Assembly (NCBI GenBank): GCA_900553345.1
Contig: USDE01000121.1
Location: forward strand, 1-5,114
Length of the DNA: 5,114 bases
From: an uncultured Collinsella sp.
GTDB taxonomy: Bacteria; Actinomycetota; Coriobacteriia; Coriobacteriales; Coriobacteriaceae
Direction: 5' to 3'
A program made the position numbers and the translations under genes. Shown here piece after piece: positions 1-5,037 of the stretch. The number at the start of each line of letters is the position of its first letter. The first letter of the stretch is position 1. The notes below the pieces were generated by a model, which was not told the DNA's origin, did no database searches, and saw only the letters and a program-made list of their open reading frames with translations.

Positions 1-369
1 GATCTCGGCCGGGTCATCGTAGTGCACGGGCATGCCGGTCTTGAGGCCCGGCCCCACGGTGAGCACGCGCCCCGTGCAGGTGCGGGAAAGCGCCGCCTTC
101 CACGGGCGCTCGAGCGCCGGCACCACGCAGCTCAGCACTGCGGCTGCGGGAACGAGCGCACCCGGCATGCCCGCATCGGCTGACAGCGCGCCCATGACCT
201 GCGCGAGCCTCATGCGTGCCTCGTCGGCTGTGATGCTCGACGGCGTCGTGATCTCGCACGTCGCAAGCGGGCATTCCTGCGCCGCGGCCGAATCCTCGGC
301 AAACAGGCCAAAGCGAATGAACGTGTTGCCCACGTCGACCGTCAATATGTATGCGCACCCATTAAGCAT
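1..369 (-). CDS. coaX: Type III pantothenate kinase, N-terminal half (runs off the left edge)
   Basis: Only the first 123 codons are in the window; the family is usually about 255-260 residues, so roughly half is missing to the left. CoaX phosphorylates pantothenate with ATP in the cytoplasm, the first committed step of coenzyme A synthesis. It belongs to the ASKHA kinase fold and is unrelated to CoaA. Seen in the translation: the phosphate-1 motif near residues 8-23, with D12, G14, N15 and T16 in ILTVDVGNTFIRFGLF; the SCVVPAL segment at 80-86 (usually SSVVP); and the highly characteristic VGPGLKTGMPVHYDDPAEI at 105-123, which in homologues continues as GADR. The ATG at 367-369 is chosen because AAAGGAG lies 8 bases upstream on the minus strand (378-384). 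It is divergent from the OPT transporter and has its own -10 box at 397-402. The frame is open to the edge with no defect seen. Identification is confident from motifs; other frames here are shadows. Confidence 0.93.
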   Translation of the reverse strand, partial: MLNGCAYILTVDVGNTFIRFGLFAEDSAAAQECPLATCEITTPSSITADEARMRLAQVMGALSADAGMPGALVPAAAVLSCVVPALERPWKAALSRTCTGRVLTVGPGLKTGMPVHYDDPAEI

Positions 370-396
370 CGTCGGCGCTCCTTTCGTCTGCCCAGC

Positions 397-402
397 AGTA
401 TA
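397..402 (-). promoter_or_regulatory. Candidate -10 box of the coaX promoter
   Basis: TATACT on the minus strand (AGTATA as written) matches the sigma-70-type -10 consensus at five of six bases. A start about 7 bases downstream would give a short leader of roughly 20 bases containing the AAAGGAG site. No good -35 hexamer is present at 16-18 bases spacing; those positions (about 419-426) fall inside the inverted repeat at 418-435, which fits an activator-dependent or tightly controlled promoter. The call is by consensus only. Confidence 0.5.
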
Positions 403-417
403 TCGCCTCCCTAAACC

Positions 418-435
418 AGTCATCCCAAAATGACT
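418..435. promoter_or_regulatory. Inverted repeat between divergent promoters, candidate operator
   Basis: AGTCAT and ATGACT form a perfect 6-base inverted repeat separated by CCCAAA. Its centre (426.5) is only a few bases from the midpoint (424) between the two facing -10 boxes at 397-402 and 446-451. It covers the expected -35 positions of both promoters, neither of which has a recognisable -35 hexamer. That geometry suits a dimeric regulator controlling both coaX and the transporter. The regulator is unknown, and a 6-base arm can occur by chance. Confidence 0.4.
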
Positions 436-445
436 AGCTTGCGGC

Positions 446-451
446 TATACT
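446..451 (+). promoter_or_regulatory. Candidate -10 box of the OPT transporter promoter
   Basis: TATACT on the plus strand is a five-of-six match to the -10 consensus. Transcription would begin near 458 and give a leader of about 100 bases before the ATG at 562. There is no good -35 at 16-18 bases spacing (TCCCAA at 423-428), nor an extended TG motif, so the promoter probably needs help or is weak. The same hexamer faces the other way at 397-402. Confidence 0.5.
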
Positions 452-498
452 GGTGCGCGGTCGTGCGCGAGCTCACGCGGCGGCCCTTGGTAACCCGA

Positions 499-537
499 CT
501 TCCCGCGCCGTATCCGTAGCGGCGCTCCCGGGGGAAG
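499..537 (+). promoter_or_regulatory. Strong leader hairpin before the OPT transporter
   Basis: CTTCCC (499-504) pairs with GGGAAG (532-537), and directly inside it GCGCCG (505-510) pairs with CGGCGC (520-525). The apical loop is nine bases (511-519), with a six-base bulge on the 3' side (526-531). That gives twelve GC-rich pairs ending 11 bases before the AAAGGAG site. An alternative pairing of TATCCG (511-516) with CGGATA (538-543) uses the loop and cannot coexist with it. The leader could affect translation or mRNA stability. No known riboswitch or T-box consensus was recognised. Confidence 0.4.
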
Positions 538-561
538 CGGATATACGCAAAGGAGTTCTAT

Positions 562-2202
562 ATGAGCAATCCCTCGAACCGTACCTCGATGCGCGGTCAA
601 CTCACGCTGCGCGGCGTCGTCATCGGCGTCCTTGGCTGCGTGATCATCACGGCAAGCTCGGCCTATACCGCCCTCAAGATGGGCGCACTCCCCTGGCCGA
701 TCATTTTCGCTGCCGTCATTTCGCTGTTCTTCCTGAAGCTCATGGGCAACGCCAGCCTCAACGAGGCCAACGTCACCCACACCATCATGTCCGCGGGCGC
801 CATGGTCGCCGGCGGCCTGGCGTTTACCATCCCGGGCGCCTGGATGCTGGGCTATGCCGACCAGATCAGCTGGCTCGACATGTTTATCGTGGCGCTCGCC
901 GGCACCATCTTGGGCCTTCTGGCGACAGCGCTCATCCACCGTCACTTTATCGTGGACGCCGCGCTGGAGTTCCCCACCGGCAACGCCGCAGCTCAGACCC
1001 TGCGTGCCACCGAGGCCGGCGGCAAGACCGGCAAGCAGCTCTTTGGCTCCATGGCCATCGCAGGCATCTACAGCGTGCTGCGCGACGCTCTGGGCGTGGT
1101 GCCCAGCATGCTGTGCACGCTCAATATCCCCGGCGTGACCTTTGCCATCTACAACTCGCCCATGTTGCTGTCCATCGGCTTTTTGGTGGGCTTCGCCCCC
1201 GTCGCCTTCTGGTTTGCCGGCGCGCTGCTGGGCAACTTTGGCATCATCGTTGGCGGCACCGCTGCCGGCCTGTTCGATATTGTGACCGCGCAGGGTATCG
1301 TCAAGTCCCTCGGTATGGGCCTTATGATGGGCTTTGGCGTCGCCGTCGTCCTTAAGGACATCCTGCCGCAGGTCGCCGGTATCGTCCGCGGTCTTGCAGC
1401 CGACAGCTCCACCGACACCGACGAGCAGTCGCTCATCTCGGGCTCGCTTAAGCTCGACGCCGGCGTCATCGGCCTGGGCACCGCAGCCATCGCCGTGATC
1501 GTTGCCATCGCGCTCGACCTCGGCCCCGTTCCAGCCGTCATCGTCACGCTGTTCACCTTTGTCACCACCATTATGAGCGCTCAGAGCTGCGGCCAGACGG
1601 GTATCGATCCCATGGAGATCTTTGGCCTCATCGTCATGCTCATCGTGGCAGCTTTCGCGCAGCTCGCGCAGGTCAAGCTGTTCTTTATCGCCGGCATCGT
1701 GGCCGTGGCGTGCGGCCTTGCGGGCGACGTCATGAACGACTTTAAGGCCGGAGCCGTGCTGGGCACCAACCCGCGCGCACAGTGGGTCGGCCAGGCCATC
1801 GGCGGCATCGTGGGCGCCCTGGTCGCCGCCGCCGTCATGGTCGCGCTCGTCACCGCCTATGGTCCGGACGCCTTCGGCCCCGACAAGAGCTTTGTGGCCG
1901 CGCAGGCAAGCGTGGTCGCCACCATGGTCTCGGGCATCCCGAGCATGCCGTGGTTCGCAGGTGGCTTTATCGCCGGCATCATCATGTACTGGCTCGGCAT
2001 TCCGGCCATGATGATCGGTCTGGGCGTGTACCTGCCGTTCTACATGTCACTCACGGCCTTCTTGGGCTCCTGCGTCAAGCTCGCCTACGACAAGTGGGCC
2101 GCACACCGCGACGCCGAGGCAGGCCTTTCGGACGGGGTCGGAGACCATCCGACCCCGCGCTTTTCTGTATCTGCCGAAACCCTCGGCTTCAACCTCATTT
2201 GA
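562..2202 (+). CDS. OPT-family membrane transporter, probably truncated at the C-terminus
   Basis: A very hydrophobic 546-residue protein with about a dozen membrane segments, beginning near residues 16-35 and 44-61. Prokaryotic OPT/YSL proteins are thought to import oligopeptides or metal-chelator complexes; the substrate here cannot be read from sequence. Family-like landmarks are LEFPTGNAAAQTLRATEAGG around 135-154, SCGQTGIDPMEIFGLI at 342-357, AGDVMNDFKAGAVLGTNPRAQ around 387-407 and VYLPFYMSLTAFLGSCV at 489-505. The start is set by AAAGGAG at 549-555, six bases before the ATG. The soluble stretch around 277-298 (DSSTDTDEQS) looks like a loop between halves. Many bacterial homologues run to 600 residues or more and end in a further membrane segment after the YLP region. 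Here the last 22 residues (525-546) are polar and are encoded by a terminator-like hairpin, so the natural C-terminus seems lost. It is transcribed alone. The family call is firm; function of this allele is uncertain. Confidence 0.9.
   Translation: MSNPSNRTSMRGQLTLRGVVIGVLGCVIITASSAYTALKMGALPWPIIFAAVISLFFLKLMGNASLNEANVTHTIMSAGAMVAGGLAFTIPGAWMLGYADQISWLDMFIVALAGTILGLLATALIHRHFIVDAALEFPTGNAAAQTLRATEAGGKTGKQLFGSMAIAGIYSVLRDALGVVPSMLCTLNIPGVTFAIYNSPMLLSIGFLVGFAPVAFWFAGALLGNFGIIVGGTAAGLFDIVTAQGIVKSLGMGLMMGFGVAVVLKDILPQVAGIVRGLAADSSTDTDEQSLISGSLKLDAGVIGLGTAAIAVIVAIALDLGPVPAVIVTLFTFVTTIMSAQSCGQTGIDPMEIFGLIVMLIVAAFAQLAQVKLFFIAGIVAVACGLAGDVMNDFKAGAVLGTNPRAQWVGQAIGGIVGALVAAAVMVALVTAYGPDAFGPDKSFVAAQASVVATMVSGIPSMPWFAGGFIAGIIMYWLGIPAMMIGLGVYLPFYMSLTAFLGSCVKLAYDKWAAHRDAEAGLSDGVGDHPTPRFSVSAETLGFNLI
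2133..2166 (+). terminator. Rho-independent terminator-like hairpin inside the transporter reading frame
   Basis: CGGGGTCGG (2133-2141) and CCGACCCCG (2149-2157) form a perfect nine-base stem around a seven-base loop, followed after CGC by TTTTCT. It lies within the last 23 codons of the OPT frame, 36 bases before its stop. Terminators normally follow the stop codon, so this position suggests that coding DNA has been lost and the frame now reads into the former terminator. The T-run is short (four), so termination strength is uncertain. Confidence 0.65.
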
Positions 2203-2240
2203 CGTGCCCCCCTTACCTACTCGTCTAAGTTTCACGTCAA
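2199..2240. repeat. Inverted pair of TTGACGTG, candidate operator or hairpin
   Basis: TTGACGTG at 2199-2206 and CACGTCAA at 2233-2240 are perfect 8-base inverted copies with 26 bases between them. The left copy contains the OPT stop codon and the right copy abuts the candidate -35 region of the next gene. On the minus strand the right copy extends to TTGACGTGAA, which recurs in plus orientation at 3444-3453 at the end of the DUF389 gene. It could be an operator pair, a weak hairpin or coincidence. Confidence 0.3.
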
Positions 2241-2241
2241 G

Positions 2242-2271
2242 ATGACCACCCCGCCTGCCGCGGTGTAGAGT
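2242..2271 (+). promoter_or_regulatory. Candidate promoter of the DUF389 gene
   Basis: ATGACC (2242-2247) as -35 and TAGAGT (2266-2271) as -10 are 18 bases apart. Transcription would begin near 2278 and leave about 40 bases to the preferred ATG at 2318. This supports separate transcription from the OPT gene, as does the hairpin at 2133-2166. Both hexamers are imperfect, so the call rests on spacing and position. Confidence 0.35.
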
Positions 2272-2308
2272 AGAGGCAGCGGGCGCGATGCATAGTCCGC
2301 GGCGAAGC

Positions 2309-2314
2309 GAGGTG
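2309..2314 (+). promoter_or_regulatory. Ribosome binding site that decides the DUF389 start
   Basis: GAGGTG ends three bases before the ATG at 2318 (GAGG itself is five bases away). The in-frame upstream ATG at 2288 has only a weak GAGGC-like site and lies too close to the predicted transcript start near 2278, so 2318 is preferred. Confidence 0.6.
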
Positions 2315-2317
2315 AAC

Positions 2318-3457
2318 ATGAAACTCGATAACCAGCAGCTCAAGCGACTGCGCGAGCGCCATCACCGGCGCCACGGCATCCGCCCTGCCTATAGCGAGGT
2401 CATGGAGAACGCTGGCCGCTTCCTGAGGCGCGCATTCAACATTCGCGAGGGTCGCGCCCCCTATCACGTAATTCGTAAGCGCTTTGTAAATGGGGCGCGC
2501 CTGACCGGCTCTCACCTGTGCATCCTCATCATCGCCATGCTCATCGCGAGCATCGGCCTCGATATCGATTCGGACATTGCCATCGTGGGCGCCATGCTTA
2601 TCTGCCCGCTCATGGGCTCGGTGCTTGCCATGGCATACGGCATTGCCACGCTCGACCGCGAGATTACCGTCGAGGCCGTTGCAAGCCTCGCGTTGCAGAT
2701 GGTCTTTTGCCTGATCACGTCCACGCTGTATTTTAAGCTCTCGCCCCTTGGCACCACCACGGCCGCCATCATCGACAACTCGACACCCACCGTATGGGAC
2801 CTTGCCGTCGCGCTCGCGGGCGGCTTTGCGGGCGGGCTGGGTAACTCGCGCGACCAGGAGCCTTCGACGCTCATTGCCGGCGTAGCCGTGGCGACCGCAC
2901 TCATGCCGCCCCTGTGCGCGGCGGGCTATGGCATCGCCATCGCAAGCGGGTCACTGTTTCTCTCGGCGCTTTATGAGTTTGGCATCAACGTGGTCTTTAT
3001 CGCACTGGCTGCCGAAGCCGTGCTGCTTCTTTTGCGCGTGCCGCTCAAGCGCGACCTGAACGGCGACGGTATTGTGACTGCTGAAGAAAACGCCGAGGTC
3101 AACGAGCTATCGCGCAAGGTGCGCCGCCACATCATCGTGGGCACGGTGATCTTTGCCATCCCCTGCATCGTTATGACCGCGGGGTCGATTGGCTCGGCGC
3201 AGGCCGGCGTGCAGGACGGCTACGGCGTCACCGAAACCACGCGCGAGCTTGCGGCGGTGCTGCCAGGCTTTAAGGATTACACCGTCGCCGTCGAGACCTC
3301 GGCCACCGAAGGCGACGAGGAGGGCATCGTCGAGCGCGAGATCGTCGCCCATGTGACGACAAGCGAGGCGCTTGGGGCACATGACCGTCACGTCGCCCGC
3401 AAGCTCATCGACCTCAATGTGCCCGAGCTCGATCGCGTGGAGTTTGACGTGAAGTGA
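2318..3457 (+). CDS. DUF389-family integral membrane protein with an EF-hand-like loop
   Basis: A 379-residue protein of the DUF389 (uncharacterised hydrophobic domain) family, whose biochemical role is not established. A basic N-terminal tail (residues 1-62) is followed by about seven hydrophobic segments near 67-82, 86-110, 116-139, 160-176, 184-209, 213-239 and 271-292, then a soluble, acidic C-terminal domain (about 293-379). Family-like motifs are GAMLICPLMGSVLAMAYG at 91-108, the TPTVWDLAVALAGGFAGGLG stretch at 156-175, and GVAVATALMPPLCAAGYG at 188-205. Residues 246-257 (DLNGDGIVTAEE) fit an EF-hand calcium loop exactly: D246, N248, D250, G251, V253, E257. It lies between the sixth and seventh hydrophobic segments. 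The start at 2318 is preferred over 2288 because of GAGGTG. The gene stands alone between a truncated transporter and a convergent dehydrogenase; the only good rightward terminator is far downstream at 3743-3780. Family call is strong; a calcium-linked transport or signalling role would be inference. Confidence 0.88.
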   Translation: MKLDNQQLKRLRERHHRRHGIRPAYSEVMENAGRFLRRAFNIREGRAPYHVIRKRFVNGARLTGSHLCILIIAMLIASIGLDIDSDIAIVGAMLICPLMGSVLAMAYGIATLDREITVEAVASLALQMVFCLITSTLYFKLSPLGTTTAAIIDNSTPTVWDLAVALAGGFAGGLGNSRDQEPSTLIAGVAVATALMPPLCAAGYGIAIASGSLFLSALYEFGINVVFIALAAEAVLLLLRVPLKRDLNGDGIVTAEENAEVNELSRKVRRHIIVGTVIFAIPCIVMTAGSIGSAQAGVQDGYGVTETTRELAAVLPGFKDYTVAVETSATEGDEEGIVEREIVAHVTTSEALGAHDRHVARKLIDLNVPELDRVEFDVK

Positions 3458-3596
3458 TGCCGGCGCGGGATGTTGCAAAGCGCACATAGCAGCTCAGGGT
3501 ATCGGCGCCAAAGGGGTCGACTTTGACAAACGGGGCAGTTTCGTCGCAGCCGTCTTCGCTACTCGATCCCATGTCGTCACCATCGAAGAATTCCAT
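3414..3596 (-). CDS. Doubtful small acidic ORF overlapping the DUF389 3' end
   Basis: Sixty residues starting MEFFDGDDMGSSSEDGCDE. The N-terminal half is acidic and unlike the arginine-rich translations typical of shadow frames here. AAGGAAG lies about eight bases before this ATG; in-frame alternatives start at 3614 or 3644. The last 14 or so codons are antisense to the DUF389 coding end and read like noncoding sequence (TPRDRARAH), so if real it may be a fragment whose original C-terminus is gone. No family was recognised, no clear promoter was found, and chance is a serious alternative. Confidence 0.2.
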   Translation of the reverse strand: MEFFDGDDMGSSSEDGCDETAPFVKVDPFGADTLSCYVRFATSRAGITSRQTPRDRARAH

Positions 3597-3742
3597 CGCT
3601 GCCGCTTCCTTCATATTCCAGGGCACTTGCCAAGCTCTGTCCAATTATGACTCGAAGCTTAACAAACGCCTCTTAAGGCTAGCTTAGGCTCGAGGCAGCC
3701 GGAGCTGTTAGCCGCAAGATGCACAGGGGACGCAGGAATGCG
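3458..3742. other. Intergenic stretch with foldable sequence between convergent genes
   Basis: This gap holds no convincing gene on the plus strand. Besides the doubtful minus-strand ORF, its right half folds well. GGCTA (3677-3681) pairs with TAGCC (3709-3713), GCT pairs with AGC inside it after a bulge, and GGCT pairs with AGCC around a six-base loop. CGCA-GGAA-TGCG (3731-3742) follows and directly abuts the terminator at 3743-3780. It may be a long 3' untranslated region of the DUF389 mRNA or the body of a small RNA. No known RNA family was recognised. Confidence 0.35.
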
Positions 3743-3780
3743 ATGATCCGTTTTCCTCCGTCCCCGAGGGATCATTTTTT
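3743..3780 (+). terminator. Rightward rho-independent terminator abutting the dehydrogenase stop
   Basis: ATGATCC (3743-3749) pairs with GGATCAT (3769-3775). CCTC and GAGG can alternatively extend the stem internally across a short bulge. Six Ts at 3775-3780 follow, so it works for plus-strand transcripts. It ends within the dehydrogenase stop codon (TTA at 3779-3781 as written). On the minus strand the same stem is followed by CGCATTCC, with no T-run, so it is not a good terminator for the dehydrogenase. The nearest rightward gene is DUF389, ending about 285 bases upstream. Confidence 0.7.
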
Positions 3781-4738
3781 AGTACTTGAAGAAGCCCTCG
3801 CCCGAGCTTTCGCCCAGCTTGTCTTCGTCGAGCATCTGCTTGAGGACGGATGCCATGGCCTTAAAGTTGTAGGGCATCATCATCTTTTTGAGCAACGGGC
3901 TCACCAGGCCCGGGACCTTCTGATACTGCATGACGATGTTGTAGGCCGTCTGGATACCCACCGTGTCGAATACGCGAAACGGACCCTTGGGAGCGCCGGT
4001 GCCGCGCGTCCACGCGAGATCGATGCTCTTGGGGTCGCTCACGCCCGAGACATACAGGTCAAGGCCCGAAAGCAGCCACGGCACCAGCATGGAATTGAGC
4101 AGGTAGCCGTTCTTTTCCTTGTTGACGGGCAGGGCAAGCATGCGGATATCGTTGGCGAAGTCGACGAGCTCGTCGAAGTAGCGCTTGTCGGTTTGGCTCT
4201 GGGCCATGACCTCGGTCATGTTGTTCTTCCAGATGGAGTTGGCAAAGTGCAGCGACAGGTACTTCTCGGGGCGGCTGGTGTACTTGGCAAAGGTGCTCGG
4301 CAGCAGCGTGGAGGAGTTCGTCACGATGACGGTCTTTTGCGGCAGGACCGGGGCGAGCTTCTTGTAGAAGTCGATCTTTGCCTGGGTGTCCTCGGCCATA
4401 GACTCGATGACCAGATCGGCGTCGGCCACGGCCTTGGCAAGATCGAGCTCCAGCTTGAGCGTGGAGTAGGCACGCTCAACGGCGGCGAGTGCCGCCTCCT
4501 TGTCGAAGGGCTGGCCGCTATCGGCGATACCGGCACACCACTCGCCCGTGCCGTCCGCCATGCCCTCGATAGCAGCGATGTACTCCTCGCGCACATGATC
4601 GATCTTGGGCTGGGTGCGGCCGATGCTGCCCTCGCTGCGCAGCCAAATCGTTACATCAAAGCCGCAGTAGGCAGCCTGAAAGGCAATCTGGCTTCCCAAC
4701 ACGCCGCCGCCGGCAACACAAACGGTCTTGTAGCTCAT
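3779..4738 (-). CDS. 3-hydroxyacyl-CoA dehydrogenase family protein
   Basis: A 319-residue soluble protein of the L-3-hydroxyacyl-CoA dehydrogenase family, which interconverts 3-hydroxyacyl-CoA and 3-ketoacyl-CoA with a nicotinamide cofactor. The N-terminal Rossmann domain has VAGGGVLGSQIA at 8-19 (G10, G12, G15) and ADADLVIESMAED at 105-117. The residues corresponding to the family's catalytic and binding set are present: S143 in TNSST, H164 in LHFANSIWKNNMTEV, E176 in the same segment, and N215 in NGYLLN. The C-terminal helical domain ends in SGEGFFKY, like GKGFYDY in clostridial Hbd. Two departures stand out. The usual HFFNP after the histidine is HFANSIW, and the acidic residue after the second beta strand is replaced by L33-R34-S35, which in Rossmann folds often goes with NADP(H). 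The start is supported by AAGAGAGGA at 4747-4755, eight bases upstream. No thiolase or crotonase neighbour is visible, so the substrate is open; butyrate-type metabolism is only one option. Its C-terminus meets the terminator at 3743-3780. Confidence 0.92.
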   Translation of the reverse strand: MSYKTVCVAGGGVLGSQIAFQAAYCGFDVTIWLRSEGSIGRTQPKIDHVREEYIAAIEGMADGTGEWCAGIADSGQPFDKEAALAAVERAYSTLKLELDLAKAVADADLVIESMAEDTQAKIDFYKKLAPVLPQKTVIVTNSSTLLPSTFAKYTSRPEKYLSLHFANSIWKNNMTEVMAQSQTDKRYFDELVDFANDIRMLALPVNKEKNGYLLNSMLVPWLLSGLDLYVSGVSDPKSIDLAWTRGTGAPKGPFRVFDTVGIQTAYNIVMQYQKVPGLVSPLLKKMMMPYNFKAMASVLKQMLDEDKLGESSGEGFFKY

Positions 4739-4815
4739 AGGAACAGTCCTCTCTTACGTAATTCCATAGATGTGTATTTATTCAACCGTAAGGAGGACGC
4801 GCGCTGGGGGTGGGT

Positions 4816-4844
4816 TCTATAAACGGACGGTAATTTGCGGCGAA
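4816..4844 (-). promoter_or_regulatory. Weak candidate promoter of the dehydrogenase gene
   Basis: On the minus strand TATAGA (4816-4821) could be a -10 box, with TTCGCC (4839-4844) 17 bases upstream as a poor -35. It would give a leader of about 70 bases before the ATG at 4738. Nearby AT-rich segments such as TAAATA around 4776-4784 are alternatives without a matching -35. The exact promoter cannot be settled by eye. Confidence 0.22.
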
Positions 4845-4907
4845 CGGCAACACCTGTTCATTAACTCTCGATTTTGAGGGCATTTTTTGGCGCTGCTGAA
4901 CCGCTGT

Positions 4908-5037
4908 TTTCGGAAGTGCGGGGAAAAATCGGGTTTCGCCGACCAGACCGGCTTTTTTTAAAACAAAACCGCAGGTCGCGAGAGTCTAAAAAGGCGGTGC
5001 GCTCGGGAGGTTCGCGTTTTTCCCCGCACTTCCGAAA
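4908..5037. repeat. 130-bp fold-back element with perfect 21-bp inverted termini (MITE-like)
   Basis: Bases 4908-4928 (beginning TTTCGGAAGTGCGGGG and ending in five As) are the exact reverse complement of 5017-5037, with 88 bases between. A perfect 21-base inverted repeat in 5 kb is far beyond chance. Length, lack of coding capacity and paired termini resemble a miniature inverted-repeat element or a dispersed palindromic intergenic repeat. No clear target-site duplication flanks it (GT on the left, TT on the right). The interior has nested smaller pairings. Only one copy is in the window, so mobility or family membership is inferred. Confidence 0.7.
4938..4959 (+). terminator. Weak terminator-like hairpin inside the fold-back element
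   Basis: GCCG (4938-4941) pairs with CGGC (4949-4952) around a seven-base loop and is followed by seven Ts (4953-4959). The T-run is good, but four base pairs is short for a working terminator, and no rightward gene lies just upstream. It may simply be part of the repeat's internal structure. Confidence 0.25.

Noticed and set aside
14..358. Minus-strand 114-codon ORF at the left end, and the plus-strand ORF at 32-433
   Set aside because: Both are shadows of coaX, whose frame is open to the window edge and carries unmistakable motifs.
481..510. GGTAACCC-like word in the transporter leader resembling a T-box core
   Set aside because: It does not match the conserved T-box GGGTGGNACCGCG, and no specifier stem or terminator is present.
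453..1355. Plus-strand ORF of 300 codons overlapping the transporter in another frame
   Set aside because: Extremely Arg/His/Pro-rich composition, no good ribosome site, and the overlapping frame has clear OPT motifs and a strong Shine-Dalgarno.
2288..2317. Upstream ATG extending DUF389 by ten residues
   Set aside because: Weaker ribosome site and probably within about ten bases of the transcript start; the ATG at 2318 has GAGGTG.
3523..3528. Perfect TTGACA -35 hexamer on the plus strand
   Set aside because: No -10-like hexamer at 16-18 bases spacing; the sequence there is GC-rich.
3719..3745. Resemblance of GCACAGGGGACGCAGG to part of a cyclic-di-GMP (GEMM) riboswitch
   Set aside because: Only two short words match; the stems, spacing and remaining conserved bases are absent, and the segment ends in a terminator with no downstream plus-strand gene.
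3719..4822. Plus-strand ORF of 367 codons antisense to the dehydrogenase
   Set aside because: It covers a gene with intact catalytic motifs on the other strand, begins inside a terminator region, is rich in His/Arg/Gly/Leu as expected of antisense to GC-rich codons, and shows no recognisable domain.
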